From assembly GCF_022814725.1 (NCBI RefSeq), contig NZ_CP093442.1, positions 1,984,001 to 2,048,000 of the forward strand: a stretch of DNA of 64,000 nt. The letters are read 5' to 3'. The notes under the pieces were generated by a model. The model did not search any database. It saw nothing but the letters and a program-made list of their open reading frames with translations, and was not told the DNA's origin. The position numbers were made by a program, and so were the translations under genes. The stretch is from Bdellovibrio reynosensis (GTDB taxonomy: Bacteria > Bdellovibrionota > Bdellovibrionia > Bdellovibrionales > Bdellovibrionaceae). Numbering within the stretch: position 1 is the stretch's first letter; the number at the start of each line of letters is the position of its first letter. Below are positions 35,346-44,576 of this stretch, piece after piece.

Positions 35346-37055
35346 CTAGGGTTCTAAACTTGGCGAAACAATGCGATAGCGGTTTTGAATCTTCTTCCAA
35401 ATATCAGAAGAAGGCCCCGTAATCCCATCAATACCTTGAGCCCCTGCGATTCCTCTTAAACGTGGGTCGTATTTCCCGCCTGGTAAGAATTGGCGAAGGT
35501 TTGGACCCTTCGCACCTTTCATATTTTTGCCGTCATTCAGGTTACCGCTACCGGCGCCACTTCCAGATCCTTCACTTGCAGAAGGTTTGAAAAGACCCGC
35601 GACAGCACCAAAAAATCCACCACCGCCAGAAGATTCACCTTCTTCGGTCACGGCAGCACCATCACCTTCACCAGCGGGCCCCGTACCGTTGCCAACTGAA
35701 TCTGCCATGGAACCTAAACCGACATCGCCACCTTGTTTACCTTCGACGGCGTCGCCATCACCACCAGAAGAATAAGAACCTTGAGCTATTGCAGGGAGTC
35801 CTTCTAAATCACCATCAAAGTTCATTCCGTCTGCGGATGGTTCCTTCAAGCGGCTTGATGAATCTGCCCCACCATCTGTTTGCGCACTAAATCCACTGCC
35901 TTTTTGCGTTTGAAAGCACATCGGGTCATTCGGGTTTTTCGCGCACACGCACACTTTATTAGAAGACGATTCCGGCTTTGAACAATCCACTTGGGCATCT
36001 GAAAAAGAATTATCAATGGTTGGTGCAGCCGTTTCCGCACGACCGCCAAAGGTCGCATCCGAACATCCCGTTGCGCTGGCAGCAGTTTGTCCGATATTTT
36101 GAATGGCTTGTTGTGCTTCATTCATGCGCGACTCAAACATATCGCAGCTTTTAGCGACTGTTTCTGCGTTTTGTGCCGCTTGCGGAGTTCTTGAAAAACA
36201 ATGTTGGTTTTGCTGAACGTAAGTTACTAAGTTCGTGCAACTTGATTTGCAGCTTTTGATGGAAGTCGAACAGTTGGTGCGATAAGCAGCAAGGCCTGCA
36301 TTAGCCGCTACCGAAACTTTCGCCATTTCACCACAGGCATTTTGAATACTTGCTTGTCCCACAGATAAAGTTAATTGGGACGCAAGATCAGAAGCACTAT
36401 TAAGTTCTGGAGTATTCTTTTCATCACAGCTTGCCGTTGTTTCTTCAACTCTTGTGCTGCAATCTTGACTTAAACTTAAATACTGAGTTTCACACTCATC
36501 AATCATGCTCATTCTATAGTCGATGCAGGAATCAAAAGTTGCTGGCTGTTGGGGACCTACACCATGGCATTCATCAACCATTGAAATCGGTACGCAACGA
36601 GGTGTTACACCAAACGTTGCGCAAGTTTCACCTTGCTCGCAAGTTTGACTGCAAGTTCTTCTCGCCGCCGGCGCCGCGGATTCTGCCATTATTGTTGGGT
36701 TAGGACGTGGAGTAGGAACAGGAACTGTTTTTCGGCCGAACATGCACACATCAAACTCTGGAGTCGCTGGTCTTATCCCTTGAGCTTTGCATCTTAAAAA
36801 ATCAGGATTGGATGTATGGTACATTTGCTTAAAAGTTCCATCTTTGCGACGAACAGCTCCACCTTCAGTCACTAAACATTCATTGTAAGCTGCTGTACAT
36901 GTCGATGGTTTACCATTTTTGCGGTTATGGATCTCTTTACAATCATTAAAGGCTGGCATACAGCGCTGTTGACCTAACAAAGCCTGGGCAGAACTTACTG
37001 ATGGAAGTAAGAATCCGAAAAACAAAAATATAAGTTTAAGATATATCAACTTCAT
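35346..37055 (-). CDS. Secreted Cys-rich/Gly-rich protein, paralog 2 of 3
   Basis: The longest of the three paralogs (569 residues). It has a signal peptide (cleavage near SSA-Q), an extra N-terminal Cys-rich region of about 150 residues (GQQRCMPAFNDCKEIHNR, CSQTCEQGETCATFG), then the shared block ETTASCDEKNTPELNSASDL, the YRTNCSTSIKSCKSSC segment, KVCVCAKNPNDPMCF, a Gly/Ser-rich region and the shared end DGITGPSSDIWKKIQNRYRI. It starts 11 bases after paralog 3 and is probably co-transcribed with it. The likely location is periplasm or surface. Confidence 0.85.
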   Translation of the reverse strand: MKLIYLKLIFLFFGFLLPSVSSAQALLGQQRCMPAFNDCKEIHNRKNGKPSTCTAAYNECLVTEGGAVRRKDGTFKQMYHTSNPDFLRCKAQGIRPATPEFDVCMFGRKTVPVPTPRPNPTIMAESAAPAARRTCSQTCEQGETCATFGVTPRCVPISMVDECHGVGPQQPATFDSCIDYRMSMIDECETQYLSLSQDCSTRVEETTASCDEKNTPELNSASDLASQLTLSVGQASIQNACGEMAKVSVAANAGLAAYRTNCSTSIKSCKSSCTNLVTYVQQNQHCFSRTPQAAQNAETVAKSCDMFESRMNEAQQAIQNIGQTAASATGCSDATFGGRAETAAPTIDNSFSDAQVDCSKPESSSNKVCVCAKNPNDPMCFQTQKGSGFSAQTDGGADSSSRLKEPSADGMNFDGDLEGLPAIAQGSYSSGGDGDAVEGKQGGDVGLGSMADSVGNGTGPAGEGDGAAVTEEGESSGGGGFFGAVAGLFKPSASEGSGSGAGSGNLNDGKNMKGAKGPNLRQFLPGGKYDPRLRGIAGAQGIDGITGPSSDIWKKIQNRYRIVSPSLEP

Positions 37056-37066
37056 CTCTATCTTTC

Positions 37067-38587
37067 TTAAGGCATTAATGTATGACTCAACACCCGGTAA
37101 CGATTTTGAATTTTCTGCCAGATATCGGACCCCGGTCCCGTGATGCCATCACGCCCCGACAATCCTGACATCGAGCGAGGATCTAATTTGCCGCCAGGAA
37201 GAAACTGCCTTAAATCAGGTGGCCCTGCATTTTTTCCTGAAGCACTTCCTGGTGCGGCTGATCCACCCGATCCACCACCTTCACCACTGCTTGAACTGCT
37301 GGGTTTAAAACCACCGCCGCCATAGAAGCCACCACCTTCGCCACTTGCTTCAGCAACACCTCTATCTAAATTTTCACTGCTATTTTGACCGGCGCCTGTG
37401 ATCCCAGAGCCACCGCCAGTTCCGAAGCCCCCAATACCGGGCCCGTTACCTTGACGGCCATCAACAGCATCATCAGGTCCCCCTGAAGAATATTCTGCTT
37501 GGTCAATTCTTGGTAACCCAGGAATATCGCCATCAAAATTCATGTCGCTATTATTAGAAGATGCACCCATTCGTGAGGAAGAATCAATCCCCCCAGAATT
37601 AGCTAAGGCACCTCCGCCCGCAGAATTCTGTTGATTGAAGCACATCGGATCCGACGGATTTTTCGCACACACGCAAACTTTGTTGGTGGTCGCTATAGTG
37701 GGGTTATTACAATCTACGGCTTCAACCGCTACGCAACCTGGTGCCGTAGGATTTGTCTTACATAACTCAGGGGACGCCGTGGTCGGATCACCCTTAGATA
37801 AGTTTTCACACTGAGAAGCATTTGCCGCGGTATTACCGTAGTTCTGAATCGCCTGCTGAGCTTGATTCATTTTTGCATCAAAGTTATTGCATCCTTTTGC
37901 TAAGTCTTGTCCATGCGCTAAGGCCGCCACTGACGAAGAATTTCCACCTAAGAAATAAGGACCACAAGAAGGATTCCCGCGCACGTATTCTTCAATCAAC
38001 TTACACTTTGATTTACAACTGCTGATAGCGCTGCCGCAGTTAATGCGATAAGCAGCAACAGCGGCATTCGCTGCTTGCGAAAAATTAGCCATCTGCCCAC
38101 AAGCCGCCTGTACATTTGAAGAAGTTTGCTGACCTAACATCAAAGCCATTTGCGAAGCACTGTCAGCAACACCTGTCATGCCCTGATCGTTTTTTTCATC
38201 ACAGCTATAAGATGTGGATTCAATTTCCTTACTGCATTCATCGTAATAGCTTTGATATTCAGCCTGGCATTGTTGGGACATGCTAGGCCCCGATGACTGT
38301 GCAGAGTTTGATCTTGGCGCAGAATTATTTCTATTGTTATTCGAAGATGCGGTCGATCCGGGATTTGCAGGACGTGACGTCGGAACCGGGCCTGTTTGTG
38401 GTAATGTTGGCTGAGGAGTTGCCGGCATATAAATCGGCGGAGAATCAGCTACACATTGTGCAGGATTTGCAGCATCTGCACATTCGACCGTTGGGATAGT
38501 TGAATAACTCACTGAAACAGCGAGCGTCAACACCAAGAAAGGTAGTATACGGAGTAATGAGATTACAAAAACTTTCCAGATACTCAT
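37067..38587 (-). CDS. Secreted Cys-rich/Gly-rich protein, paralog 3 of 3
   Basis: First gene of the tandem. The 506-residue product has a signal peptide followed by a Pro/Asn/Ser-rich linker, the shared block YSCDEKNDQGMTGVADSASQ, YRINCGSAISSCKSKC, NKVCVCAKNPSDPMCF, a Gly/Ser-rich region and the shared end DGITGPGSDIWQKIQNRYRV. The start at 38587 is chosen because a signal peptide follows directly; an upstream ATG at 38644 would put 19 polar residues in front of it and would run through the GCCGATAA motif that lies 7 bases before 38587. Confidence 0.82.
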   Translation of the reverse strand: MSIWKVFVISLLRILPFLVLTLAVSVSYSTIPTVECADAANPAQCVADSPPIYMPATPQPTLPQTGPVPTSRPANPGSTASSNNNRNNSAPRSNSAQSSGPSMSQQCQAEYQSYYDECSKEIESTSYSCDEKNDQGMTGVADSASQMALMLGQQTSSNVQAACGQMANFSQAANAAVAAYRINCGSAISSCKSKCKLIEEYVRGNPSCGPYFLGGNSSSVAALAHGQDLAKGCNNFDAKMNQAQQAIQNYGNTAANASQCENLSKGDPTTASPELCKTNPTAPGCVAVEAVDCNNPTIATTNKVCVCAKNPSDPMCFNQQNSAGGGALANSGGIDSSSRMGASSNNSDMNFDGDIPGLPRIDQAEYSSGGPDDAVDGRQGNGPGIGGFGTGGGSGITGAGQNSSENLDRGVAEASGEGGGFYGGGGFKPSSSSSGEGGGSGGSAAPGSASGKNAGPPDLRQFLPGGKLDPRSMSGLSGRDGITGPGSDIWQKIQNRYRVLSHTLMP

Positions 38588-38594
38588 GAGGTAA

Positions 38595-38602
38595 TTATCG
38601 GC
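38595..38602 (-). promoter_or_regulatory. GCCGATAA motif before paralog 3
   Basis: On the minus strand GCCGATAA matches the sigma-28 -10 element exactly and ends 7 bases before the ATG, as in paralog 1. No good -35 is seen at the usual distance. Confidence 0.35.
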
Positions 38603-38773
38603 TTTTCCTGGGTAATCCTGTAGAAAGTTACAAGAATTTATCATGAAGTTATGAGGTCCCCCAATATTTCAGAACTGAAATATTCGCGTCTCACCACGAG
38701 AAATAATGACAATTTCTCCTCGAAGAACTACTATTTTGGGGAACACTTTCGAAAAATTTCGGAGATAAAAAAG

Positions 38774-39262
38774 ATGTCAAAAAATTTTCACTCATTCACT
38801 GTGAAATCTGCCACTGGTGCTGAAGTCCCCTTAGAAAAGTTTAAAGACAATGTCGTGCTTGTCGTGAATGTCGCTAGCAAATGTGGATACACTCCTCAGT
38901 ATTCAGGTCTTGAAGAGATGTATGAAAAATTCAAAGCGCAAGGTTTTACTGTTCTTGCTTTTCCTTGCAATCAGTTTGGCGCCCAGGAGCCTGGCAAAGA
39001 CGAAGAGATTCAAGAGTTCTGCCAATTAAATTACGGCGTGAAATTTCCAGTGATGGCGAAGGTCGATGTGAATGGTTCTAATGCAGAACCTGTATTTCAG
39101 TATCTTAAAGAGAGTGCACCCGGAATACTTGGCACTGAAATGATCAAATGGAATTTTACGAAATTTCTAGTCGGCCGTGATGGCAAAGTCTTGAAGCGCT
39201 ATGCACCTCAAGACGAACCAAAAGATATGATGGACGATGTTAGCGCTGCCTTAAAAGCCTAA
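38774..39262 (+). CDS. Glutathione peroxidase family protein (Cys type)
   Basis: It would reduce hydroperoxides, in bacteria often with thioredoxin as donor. The 162-residue protein shows VNVASKCGYTPQYSGLEEMY with peroxidatic Cys37, FPCNQFGAQEPG with a second Cys, and WNFTKFLVGRDGKVLKRY with the active-site Trp/Asn. The start at 38774 follows GGAGAT. Its stop overlaps the stop of the convergent secreted protein by bases 39260-39261. Confidence 0.93.
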   Translation: MSKNFHSFTVKSATGAEVPLEKFKDNVVLVVNVASKCGYTPQYSGLEEMYEKFKAQGFTVLAFPCNQFGAQEPGKDEEIQEFCQLNYGVKFPVMAKVDVNGSNAEPVFQYLKESAPGILGTEMIKWNFTKFLVGRDGKVLKRYAPQDEPKDMMDDVSAALKA

Positions 39263-40407
39263 CGAACCCCGGGGCCTCGCCTTGAGGCTCCGCCGTCCCG
39301 CGCTCCTGGTGCAACTCCCCGGCCTGGCGAACTGATACGAGGATTACTTGTTGGTGCAATCGTTGGCGCAGGAAATGGAATATGACTCATGCAGCTTCTT
39401 TCCGGCACCGATTCACAACCTAATGCTTGAGCGACACTCGGTACCGCAAGCCAAATAGACTCTAAGCGCGCCACCGTGCTTGGATAACCTTTCGGCGAAC
39501 ACAATTCCTTCTTACGACTTTCAAACATTCCTAAAGCGACAGCGCCGCGTTTTTCTGGATGCTTTTCAAAATACTTTCCTAAAGAGTAAGCGCCCCACAC
39601 GTCGGCCATGCTTTCATAGTCAGAATGACTGTTGCAGCCAGGATCCTTATCACGGTGCTGCGCGATCTGATGGGAAGCCTCATTGCTTGGTGCTTCCCAC
39701 ACTTTATCTTGATCAATCAAACAACGACGAACGCGGTTTAAGGGATATCGATTTAAAGGCATCGGTTCATTGATCGTCACACCCGGCTGACTGCGCCAGC
39801 CTTCTACGATATCTGGGCGGGACATTAAAAGTCTGGCTGTCATTGAAACTGGTTCACGTGAACTTCTTAGTTCTGTTTGCAAAGCGGGATCATTATCTGG
39901 ACTGTTTAAAAAATCCTGCGGCAGACGTAAGCGAGTGCGATCTTGCGCATGAAGATGGTAGCACTGAACAGCACAGGAATCGGCAGAGTGACCAATCTCA
40001 TGGCCAATCATCGTGACTAAAGCAGGAAGTGGGTAATCTTTTAAGCCCTCACAAAAAGTTACAGAATGGTCTGTTGTGCTGTACGAAGCACTCACTGAAG
40101 GTTTTCCTTGGGGATCTGTTCCGCAGTTAGTAAATTTTGAAAACTTCACGGTACTAATGCGCGCATAGATGGATTTTTCTTCCGGGGAAAGTTGATCCAC
40201 TGTGCGCCCCTTTAAAATAAATTCCTTCATGGAATCTTGAACTTCATTAAAAAGTTCACCCATGGATGCATCTGTCATCGGCGTTTCTTCACGAAGGTCG
40301 TCGCAGAATTTTGGATTGTTTTGTTTGATCTGATCGATTTTGCAAGAGTAAGCAAAAGCTGCCGACGAAAAACCAAAAATAAAAAAGCTCAAGAGTAGGT
40401 ATTTCAT
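39259..40407 (-). CDS. Secreted HExxH-containing protein
   Basis: The 382-residue product has a signal peptide (cleavage near AFA-Y) and the zinc-protease motif MIGHEIGHSADSCAVQCYHL in its middle, plus about ten Cys residues, and a C-terminal tail rich in Gly, Arg and Pro. A later segment HSDYESMADVWGAYSLGKYF may give the third metal ligand (a gluzincin-like Glu). Family not recognised; predicted periplasmic or secreted metallopeptidase. A TCCGATAA motif lies 8 bases upstream of its ATG, as in two neighbouring secreted genes. Confidence 0.8.
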   Translation of the reverse strand: MKYLLLSFFIFGFSSAAFAYSCKIDQIKQNNPKFCDDLREETPMTDASMGELFNEVQDSMKEFILKGRTVDQLSPEEKSIYARISTVKFSKFTNCGTDPQGKPSVSASYSTTDHSVTFCEGLKDYPLPALVTMIGHEIGHSADSCAVQCYHLHAQDRTRLRLPQDFLNSPDNDPALQTELRSSREPVSMTARLLMSRPDIVEGWRSQPGVTINEPMPLNRYPLNRVRRCLIDQDKVWEAPSNEASHQIAQHRDKDPGCNSHSDYESMADVWGAYSLGKYFEKHPEKRGAVALGMFESRKKELCSPKGYPSTVARLESIWLAVPSVAQALGCESVPERSCMSHIPFPAPTIAPTSNPRISSPGRGVAPGARDGGASRRGPGVR

Positions 40408-40415
40408 AATGAGCC

Positions 40416-40423
40416 TTATCGGA
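40416..40423 (-). promoter_or_regulatory. TCCGATAA motif before the HExxH gene
   Basis: The motif ends 8 bases before the ATG, matching in sequence and position those at 35288 and 38595. A -35 match is weak. Confidence 0.35.
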
Positions 40424-40625
40424 TAGGAGCAGAAAGAGCTAAAAACGGCTCAGTCTGAGACGGAAATTTCGCCCCACGCGCCGCTGCAAAATTCATTAAG
40501 AAGACGATAAATTTTCATTTTGAATTGGCAAAACACAAGGCTTGCGCAATCATCGTAGTTTACTTTTCTTTTCTACACACCAGCATTGTTGAAGTAGAGG
40601 GATCTTTTTTGCCAAGGACGAAAAT

Positions 40626-42101
40626 ATGAGTGTGCAAATTCCAACTCAAGTCATCGATTGCCAGAATTTTGTTTCTGGAAAATTTCAAAAAGGCAGTGGC
40701 CTAAAATCAGATATCATCAGCCCCTACACTGGGAAAAAAATCGGCGAGTTCCATAACTCCACTGCTGACGATGTGCAGACAGCGGTTGCCGCTGCGAAGT
40801 CCGCGCAAAAAGAATGGGCCGAAGTGCCAATGAAAGAACGCACGAAAGTGATGTTCAATCTGCGCCAAATTTTGATGCGCGATTTAGATGAAATCTCTCA
40901 TTTGAAAAGTTCTGAGTCAGGTAAAAGTTTTAATGAAGGACGTGCGGGCCTTTTAAAAGGTATCGAGGTTCTTGAGTTCGCCATCGCTTTGCAAAACATG
41001 GATCTTGGTGGCAAGTCCGAAGTTTCCAGAGGTGTAACTTGTGAATACCGTCGCGAGCCTTTAGGAGTTATCGCCAACATCACTCCATTTAACTTTCCGG
41101 CGATGGTACCTATGTGGACGATTCCAATATCTTTGACTCTTGGTAATGCTTACGTGTGGAAGCCTTCCGAAAAAACTCCACTCACTTCAATGAAGATTGC
41201 GGCGGCTTTAAAAGAAGCGGGTCTTCCTGATGGTTTGTTCCAAGTGCTTCAAGGTGGAAAAGAAACAGTTGAAGCGATCATCGATCACAAAGATGTGAAA
41301 GCTGTGGGCTTCGTTGGTTCTACAAAAGTGGCGCAAGCTGTTTACGAACGCGCGACTCGCCAAGGTAAAAGAGCTTTGGCACTAGGCGGAGCTAAAAACC
41401 ACATCGTCCTTTTACCTGACGCAAATCCTGAGCTTTCTGGGATCGGCATCAGTGATTCTTTCACGGGTTGTGCGGGTCAACGTTGTATGGCGGCGGCTGT
41501 TTTGCTTGCCGTAGGTAACGTTGATAAACACATTCAAAAAATTGTTGAACGTGCAAGCTCTCTTGTTCTTGGTAAAGACATGGGTGCTATCATCACTAAA
41601 TCCCAAGTGGAATTTTTAAATAAAGCCATCAACCAAGCCGAAAAAGAAGGTGCCACTATTCTTCTTGATGGCAGAAAAGCAAAGGCACCCGCTGGAATGG
41701 AAGAAGGCCACTGGATTGGTCCAACAATCTTAGATCACGTAAATCCGCAAAGTGATGTCGCGAAGATTGAACTTTTCGGACCGGTATTAAGTATCGTGCG
41801 TTGCCACGATATTTCTGAAGCAATGAAAATTGAAAACAATGTGGAGTATGGAAACGCCTGCTCGGTCTTCACCAGCAGCGGAAACTTGGCTGAAAAAGTC
41901 GTGCGCATGGCTTCTACCGGAATGGTAGGGGTCAACGTCGGCGTTCCTGTTCCCCGCGAGCCCTTTTCATTCGGCGGCGTGAATGCGTCGAAGTTTGGTC
42001 ACGGTGATATCACTGGACACCAGTCACTTGATTTCTGGTCAAACGTGAAAAAGGTCACCGTGAAATGGGAAAAACAAGAAGATAACAACTGGATGTCATA
42101 A
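40626..42101 (+). CDS. mmsA: CoA-acylating (methyl)malonate-semialdehyde dehydrogenase
   Basis: It would oxidise malonate semialdehyde to acetyl-CoA (or methylmalonate semialdehyde to propionyl-CoA) with NAD. The 491-residue ALDH-superfamily protein has FVSGKF at the N-terminus, NITPFNFPAMVPMWTIP, the VGFVGSTKVA cofactor segment and the family-specific FTGCAGQRCMAAAV with the catalytic Cys. It is followed after 11 bases by the URC1-like gene. In that setting it fits the removal of the C3 product of uracil breakdown. Confidence 0.88.
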   Translation: MSVQIPTQVIDCQNFVSGKFQKGSGLKSDIISPYTGKKIGEFHNSTADDVQTAVAAAKSAQKEWAEVPMKERTKVMFNLRQILMRDLDEISHLKSSESGKSFNEGRAGLLKGIEVLEFAIALQNMDLGGKSEVSRGVTCEYRREPLGVIANITPFNFPAMVPMWTIPISLTLGNAYVWKPSEKTPLTSMKIAAALKEAGLPDGLFQVLQGGKETVEAIIDHKDVKAVGFVGSTKVAQAVYERATRQGKRALALGGAKNHIVLLPDANPELSGIGISDSFTGCAGQRCMAAAVLLAVGNVDKHIQKIVERASSLVLGKDMGAIITKSQVEFLNKAINQAEKEGATILLDGRKAKAPAGMEEGHWIGPTILDHVNPQSDVAKIELFGPVLSIVRCHDISEAMKIENNVEYGNACSVFTSSGNLAEKVVRMASTGMVGVNVGVPVPREPFSFGGVNASKFGHGDITGHQSLDFWSNVKKVTVKWEKQEDNNWMS

Positions 42102-42112
42102 TAGAGGTCGAT

Positions 42113-43360
42113 ATGAAAAGATCATCACATGTCATTTTAACATCACATAACAGCCAAGTTTACAAAGACAGCCTGCCAATCAAATGGGGCGCTGCCACTG
42201 CATTAGAACGTGGTCCTGTCATTGGTTCGTTAACTGATACAACAAAACGCAACGCCATTGGAACTCACAGCGGTAGCTATACGGTTTACCGCGCCCTTTC
42301 GATTGCTCAAGGAAGATACGCAACAAACCACAAGCCTGACCTTCACAATACAGAAAGCCCGGTTAAAATTGGACCTCACGCTTCTTGGTTTGATGCAAAG
42401 AAAATGGTTTCTATTGATCCCTGGGGTTTTGACGTACCTATCCACTTCCAAAAATACTTTGCTGACGGTTATGACGTGCGCCCGACAGTGGCGGTGACAC
42501 AAGCCCATTTGCAAATTCCTGAGATTTACGAAGCGGTAGATCAAGGCCGTCTGAAAATCGACGGAAAGATCATTAACGAAAACAAAGATATCAAAATCAC
42601 GAAAGTGGCTTTTGAACCCGTTTGGTACCTTCCGGGTATCGCTGAACGTTTGGGCGTTGATGAAGGTGAACTAAGAAAAATCCTTTTCCAAGAAACGGGC
42701 GGCATGTTCCCTGAACTTGTGACTCGCCCGGATTTGAAAGTGATGTTGCCACCTATCGGTAACACGACGGTTTACATCTTCGGTAACCCACAAGATCTTG
42801 CAAAGCCAGATGTTGAACTTACTTGCCGTGTGCATGATGAATGTAACGGATCTGACGTGTTTGGTTCTGATATCTGCACGTGCCGTCCTTACTTGATTTA
42901 CGGAATTGAAGATGCCGCAAGAACCGCACAACGTGGGGGTGTGGGTATCATCGCTTATTATCGTAAAGAAGGCCGCGCTTTGGGTGAAGTAACTAAGTTC
43001 TTAGTTTACAACGCTCGTAAACGCCAAGCGGGTGGGGATTCCGCCGCAACTTACTTCCACCGTACTGAGTGTGTGGCGGGTGTTGAAGATGCGCGTTTCC
43101 AAGAATTGATGCCAGATATCTTGCATTTCTTCGGAATCACAAAAATTCACAACCTTCATTCGATGAGCAATATGAAATACGACGCCATCGTAAAAAGCGG
43201 TATTGAAGTCGTAAATCGTATTTCTATTCCTGAAAACCTTATTCCACCAGATGCTCAAGTTGAAATCGAAGCTAAAAAAGCTAAGGGTTATTTCAATCCG
43301 GGCGCGAAAAAAACAGAAGCAGAACTAGCGGCTGTTAAAGGAAGACCGATCGATGAGTAA
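42113..43360 (+). CDS. GTP cyclohydrolase II-like protein, URC1 type
   Basis: URC1-type proteins act in the uracil-catabolism (URC) route and are related to riboflavin GTP cyclohydrolase II. The 415-residue protein has the zinc motif C-x10-C-x-C in DECNGSDVFGSDICTC and YYRKEGRALGEVTKFL in place of the RibA EGRGIG pattern, then ECVAGVEDARFQEL. It also has an N-terminal region of about 180 residues not present in RibA. AGAGG precedes the ATG, and it overlaps the next gene by 8 bases. Riboflavin synthesis is less likely given URC4 and upp beside it. Confidence 0.88.
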   Translation: MKRSSHVILTSHNSQVYKDSLPIKWGAATALERGPVIGSLTDTTKRNAIGTHSGSYTVYRALSIAQGRYATNHKPDLHNTESPVKIGPHASWFDAKKMVSIDPWGFDVPIHFQKYFADGYDVRPTVAVTQAHLQIPEIYEAVDQGRLKIDGKIINENKDIKITKVAFEPVWYLPGIAERLGVDEGELRKILFQETGGMFPELVTRPDLKVMLPPIGNTTVYIFGNPQDLAKPDVELTCRVHDECNGSDVFGSDICTCRPYLIYGIEDAARTAQRGGVGIIAYYRKEGRALGEVTKFLVYNARKRQAGGDSAATYFHRTECVAGVEDARFQELMPDILHFFGITKIHNLHSMSNMKYDAIVKSGIEVVNRISIPENLIPPDAQVEIEAKKAKGYFNPGAKKTEAELAAVKGRPIDE

Positions 43361-44567
43361 CCACACGTACACAGAAAAAGATTTGGATTTTTTACTTTCG
43401 CCTTTGGCCATCCGCCAAAGTGCTGAAAAAATCTTTGAACTGACTGAAAAAGGCCAAACTCACTTCACTTATCATCCAGATAAATTCAATCACGTTGTAG
43501 ATTATGTGGTGGATGTGATCCGTGATAACTATCCAAGCCTTGAAATTCCATTTCATTCTCGCTGGGGTCACTTCCGCGTGGGCGGCATTGATCGCGTAAA
43601 AACTCTAGAAGCTAAATTGCAAGGGCAAGATCCATTAGAAATCGCGCGCACTAAGTTTGATCTAGTCATCACCTCTGTTCTTTTGGATGCGGGTGCTGGT
43701 AACTCTTGGTCATTCCAAGAAGCTTCAAGCGGTAAGTCATTCAACCGCTCTGAAGGTTTGGGCGTAGCAAGCTTTTATCTATTCATAGATGGAAGCCTAT
43801 CAAGCGATAAGAGCAATCCTTTTAAAGCAACCGCAGAAGGTCTAAAGAACCTTTCACAAAACACTTTAGAAGCTGCTTTTCAAGTCAGCGATAAAAATCC
43901 ACTAGTGGGCGTGCAAGGCCGATTGTCATTGTTGAAAAACCTAGGACAAACTATTCAAGCAAAACCAGAATTATTCCCCGGCGGCAGACCTGGTGGCTTA
44001 GTGGATTACCTTCACAAACGTTATGGCAAGTCGTTAACGGGTCCACAAGTATTGCGTGCAGTGCTTGATGGTCTTGGAGATATCTGGCCAGGTCGCGTGA
44101 AGGTTGGCTCTATAAATCTAGGCGACATCTGGAATTATTCAAAAGTTCCAGGGGGCCTTGCTGCTTTCCACAAACTTTCACAATGGATGAGCTATTCGTT
44201 GATGGAACCATTGATGGATGCAGGCTTTCAACTGACTGGCGTTGAAAAACTAACGGGCTTAGCTGAATACCGTAACGGTGGACTTCTGTTGGATTTGGGT
44301 TTGATCACTTTAAAAGATCAACAACTTTTAGAACAAGCTCACCGTCCCGATTCAGAATTAATCATTGAATGGCGTGGCCTGACGGTTTCGTTGTTAGACC
44401 GTATCGGCGACAAAGTTAGAAATAAACTTAACAAAACTGATGCAGAATTCCCGCTAGCAAAGGTTCTTGAGGGCGGCACCTGGTGGGCCGGTCGTAAAGC
44501 TGCGAAAGCTTTGCGCGCAGATAGTTCTCCTCCCCTCAAAATCGAAAGCGACGGAACTGTTTTTTAA
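43353..44567 (+). CDS. URC4-like protein (DUF1688)
   Basis: The 404-residue protein reads as DUF1688: it starts LDFLLSPLAIRQSAEKIFEL and has YHPDKFNHVVDYVVDVIRDNYP, FHSRWGHFRVGGIDR and FDLVITSVLLDAGAGNSWSF. In yeasts URC4 is needed to degrade uracil; its reaction is not settled. It overlaps the URC1-like gene by 8 bases, and URC1-URC4 neighbours are typical of bacterial URC loci. Confidence 0.88.
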   Translation: MSNHTYTEKDLDFLLSPLAIRQSAEKIFELTEKGQTHFTYHPDKFNHVVDYVVDVIRDNYPSLEIPFHSRWGHFRVGGIDRVKTLEAKLQGQDPLEIARTKFDLVITSVLLDAGAGNSWSFQEASSGKSFNRSEGLGVASFYLFIDGSLSSDKSNPFKATAEGLKNLSQNTLEAAFQVSDKNPLVGVQGRLSLLKNLGQTIQAKPELFPGGRPGGLVDYLHKRYGKSLTGPQVLRAVLDGLGDIWPGRVKVGSINLGDIWNYSKVPGGLAAFHKLSQWMSYSLMEPLMDAGFQLTGVEKLTGLAEYRNGGLLLDLGLITLKDQQLLEQAHRPDSELIIEWRGLTVSLLDRIGDKVRNKLNKTDAEFPLAKVLEGGTWWAGRKAAKALRADSSPPLKIESDGTVF

Positions 44568-44576
44568 GGAGTATTT

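Noticed and set aside
42113-43360. Riboflavin GTP cyclohydrolase II (ribA)
   Set aside because: The EGRALGEVTKF motif replaces the RibA EGRGIG pattern, and the URC4-like neighbour points to uracil catabolism.
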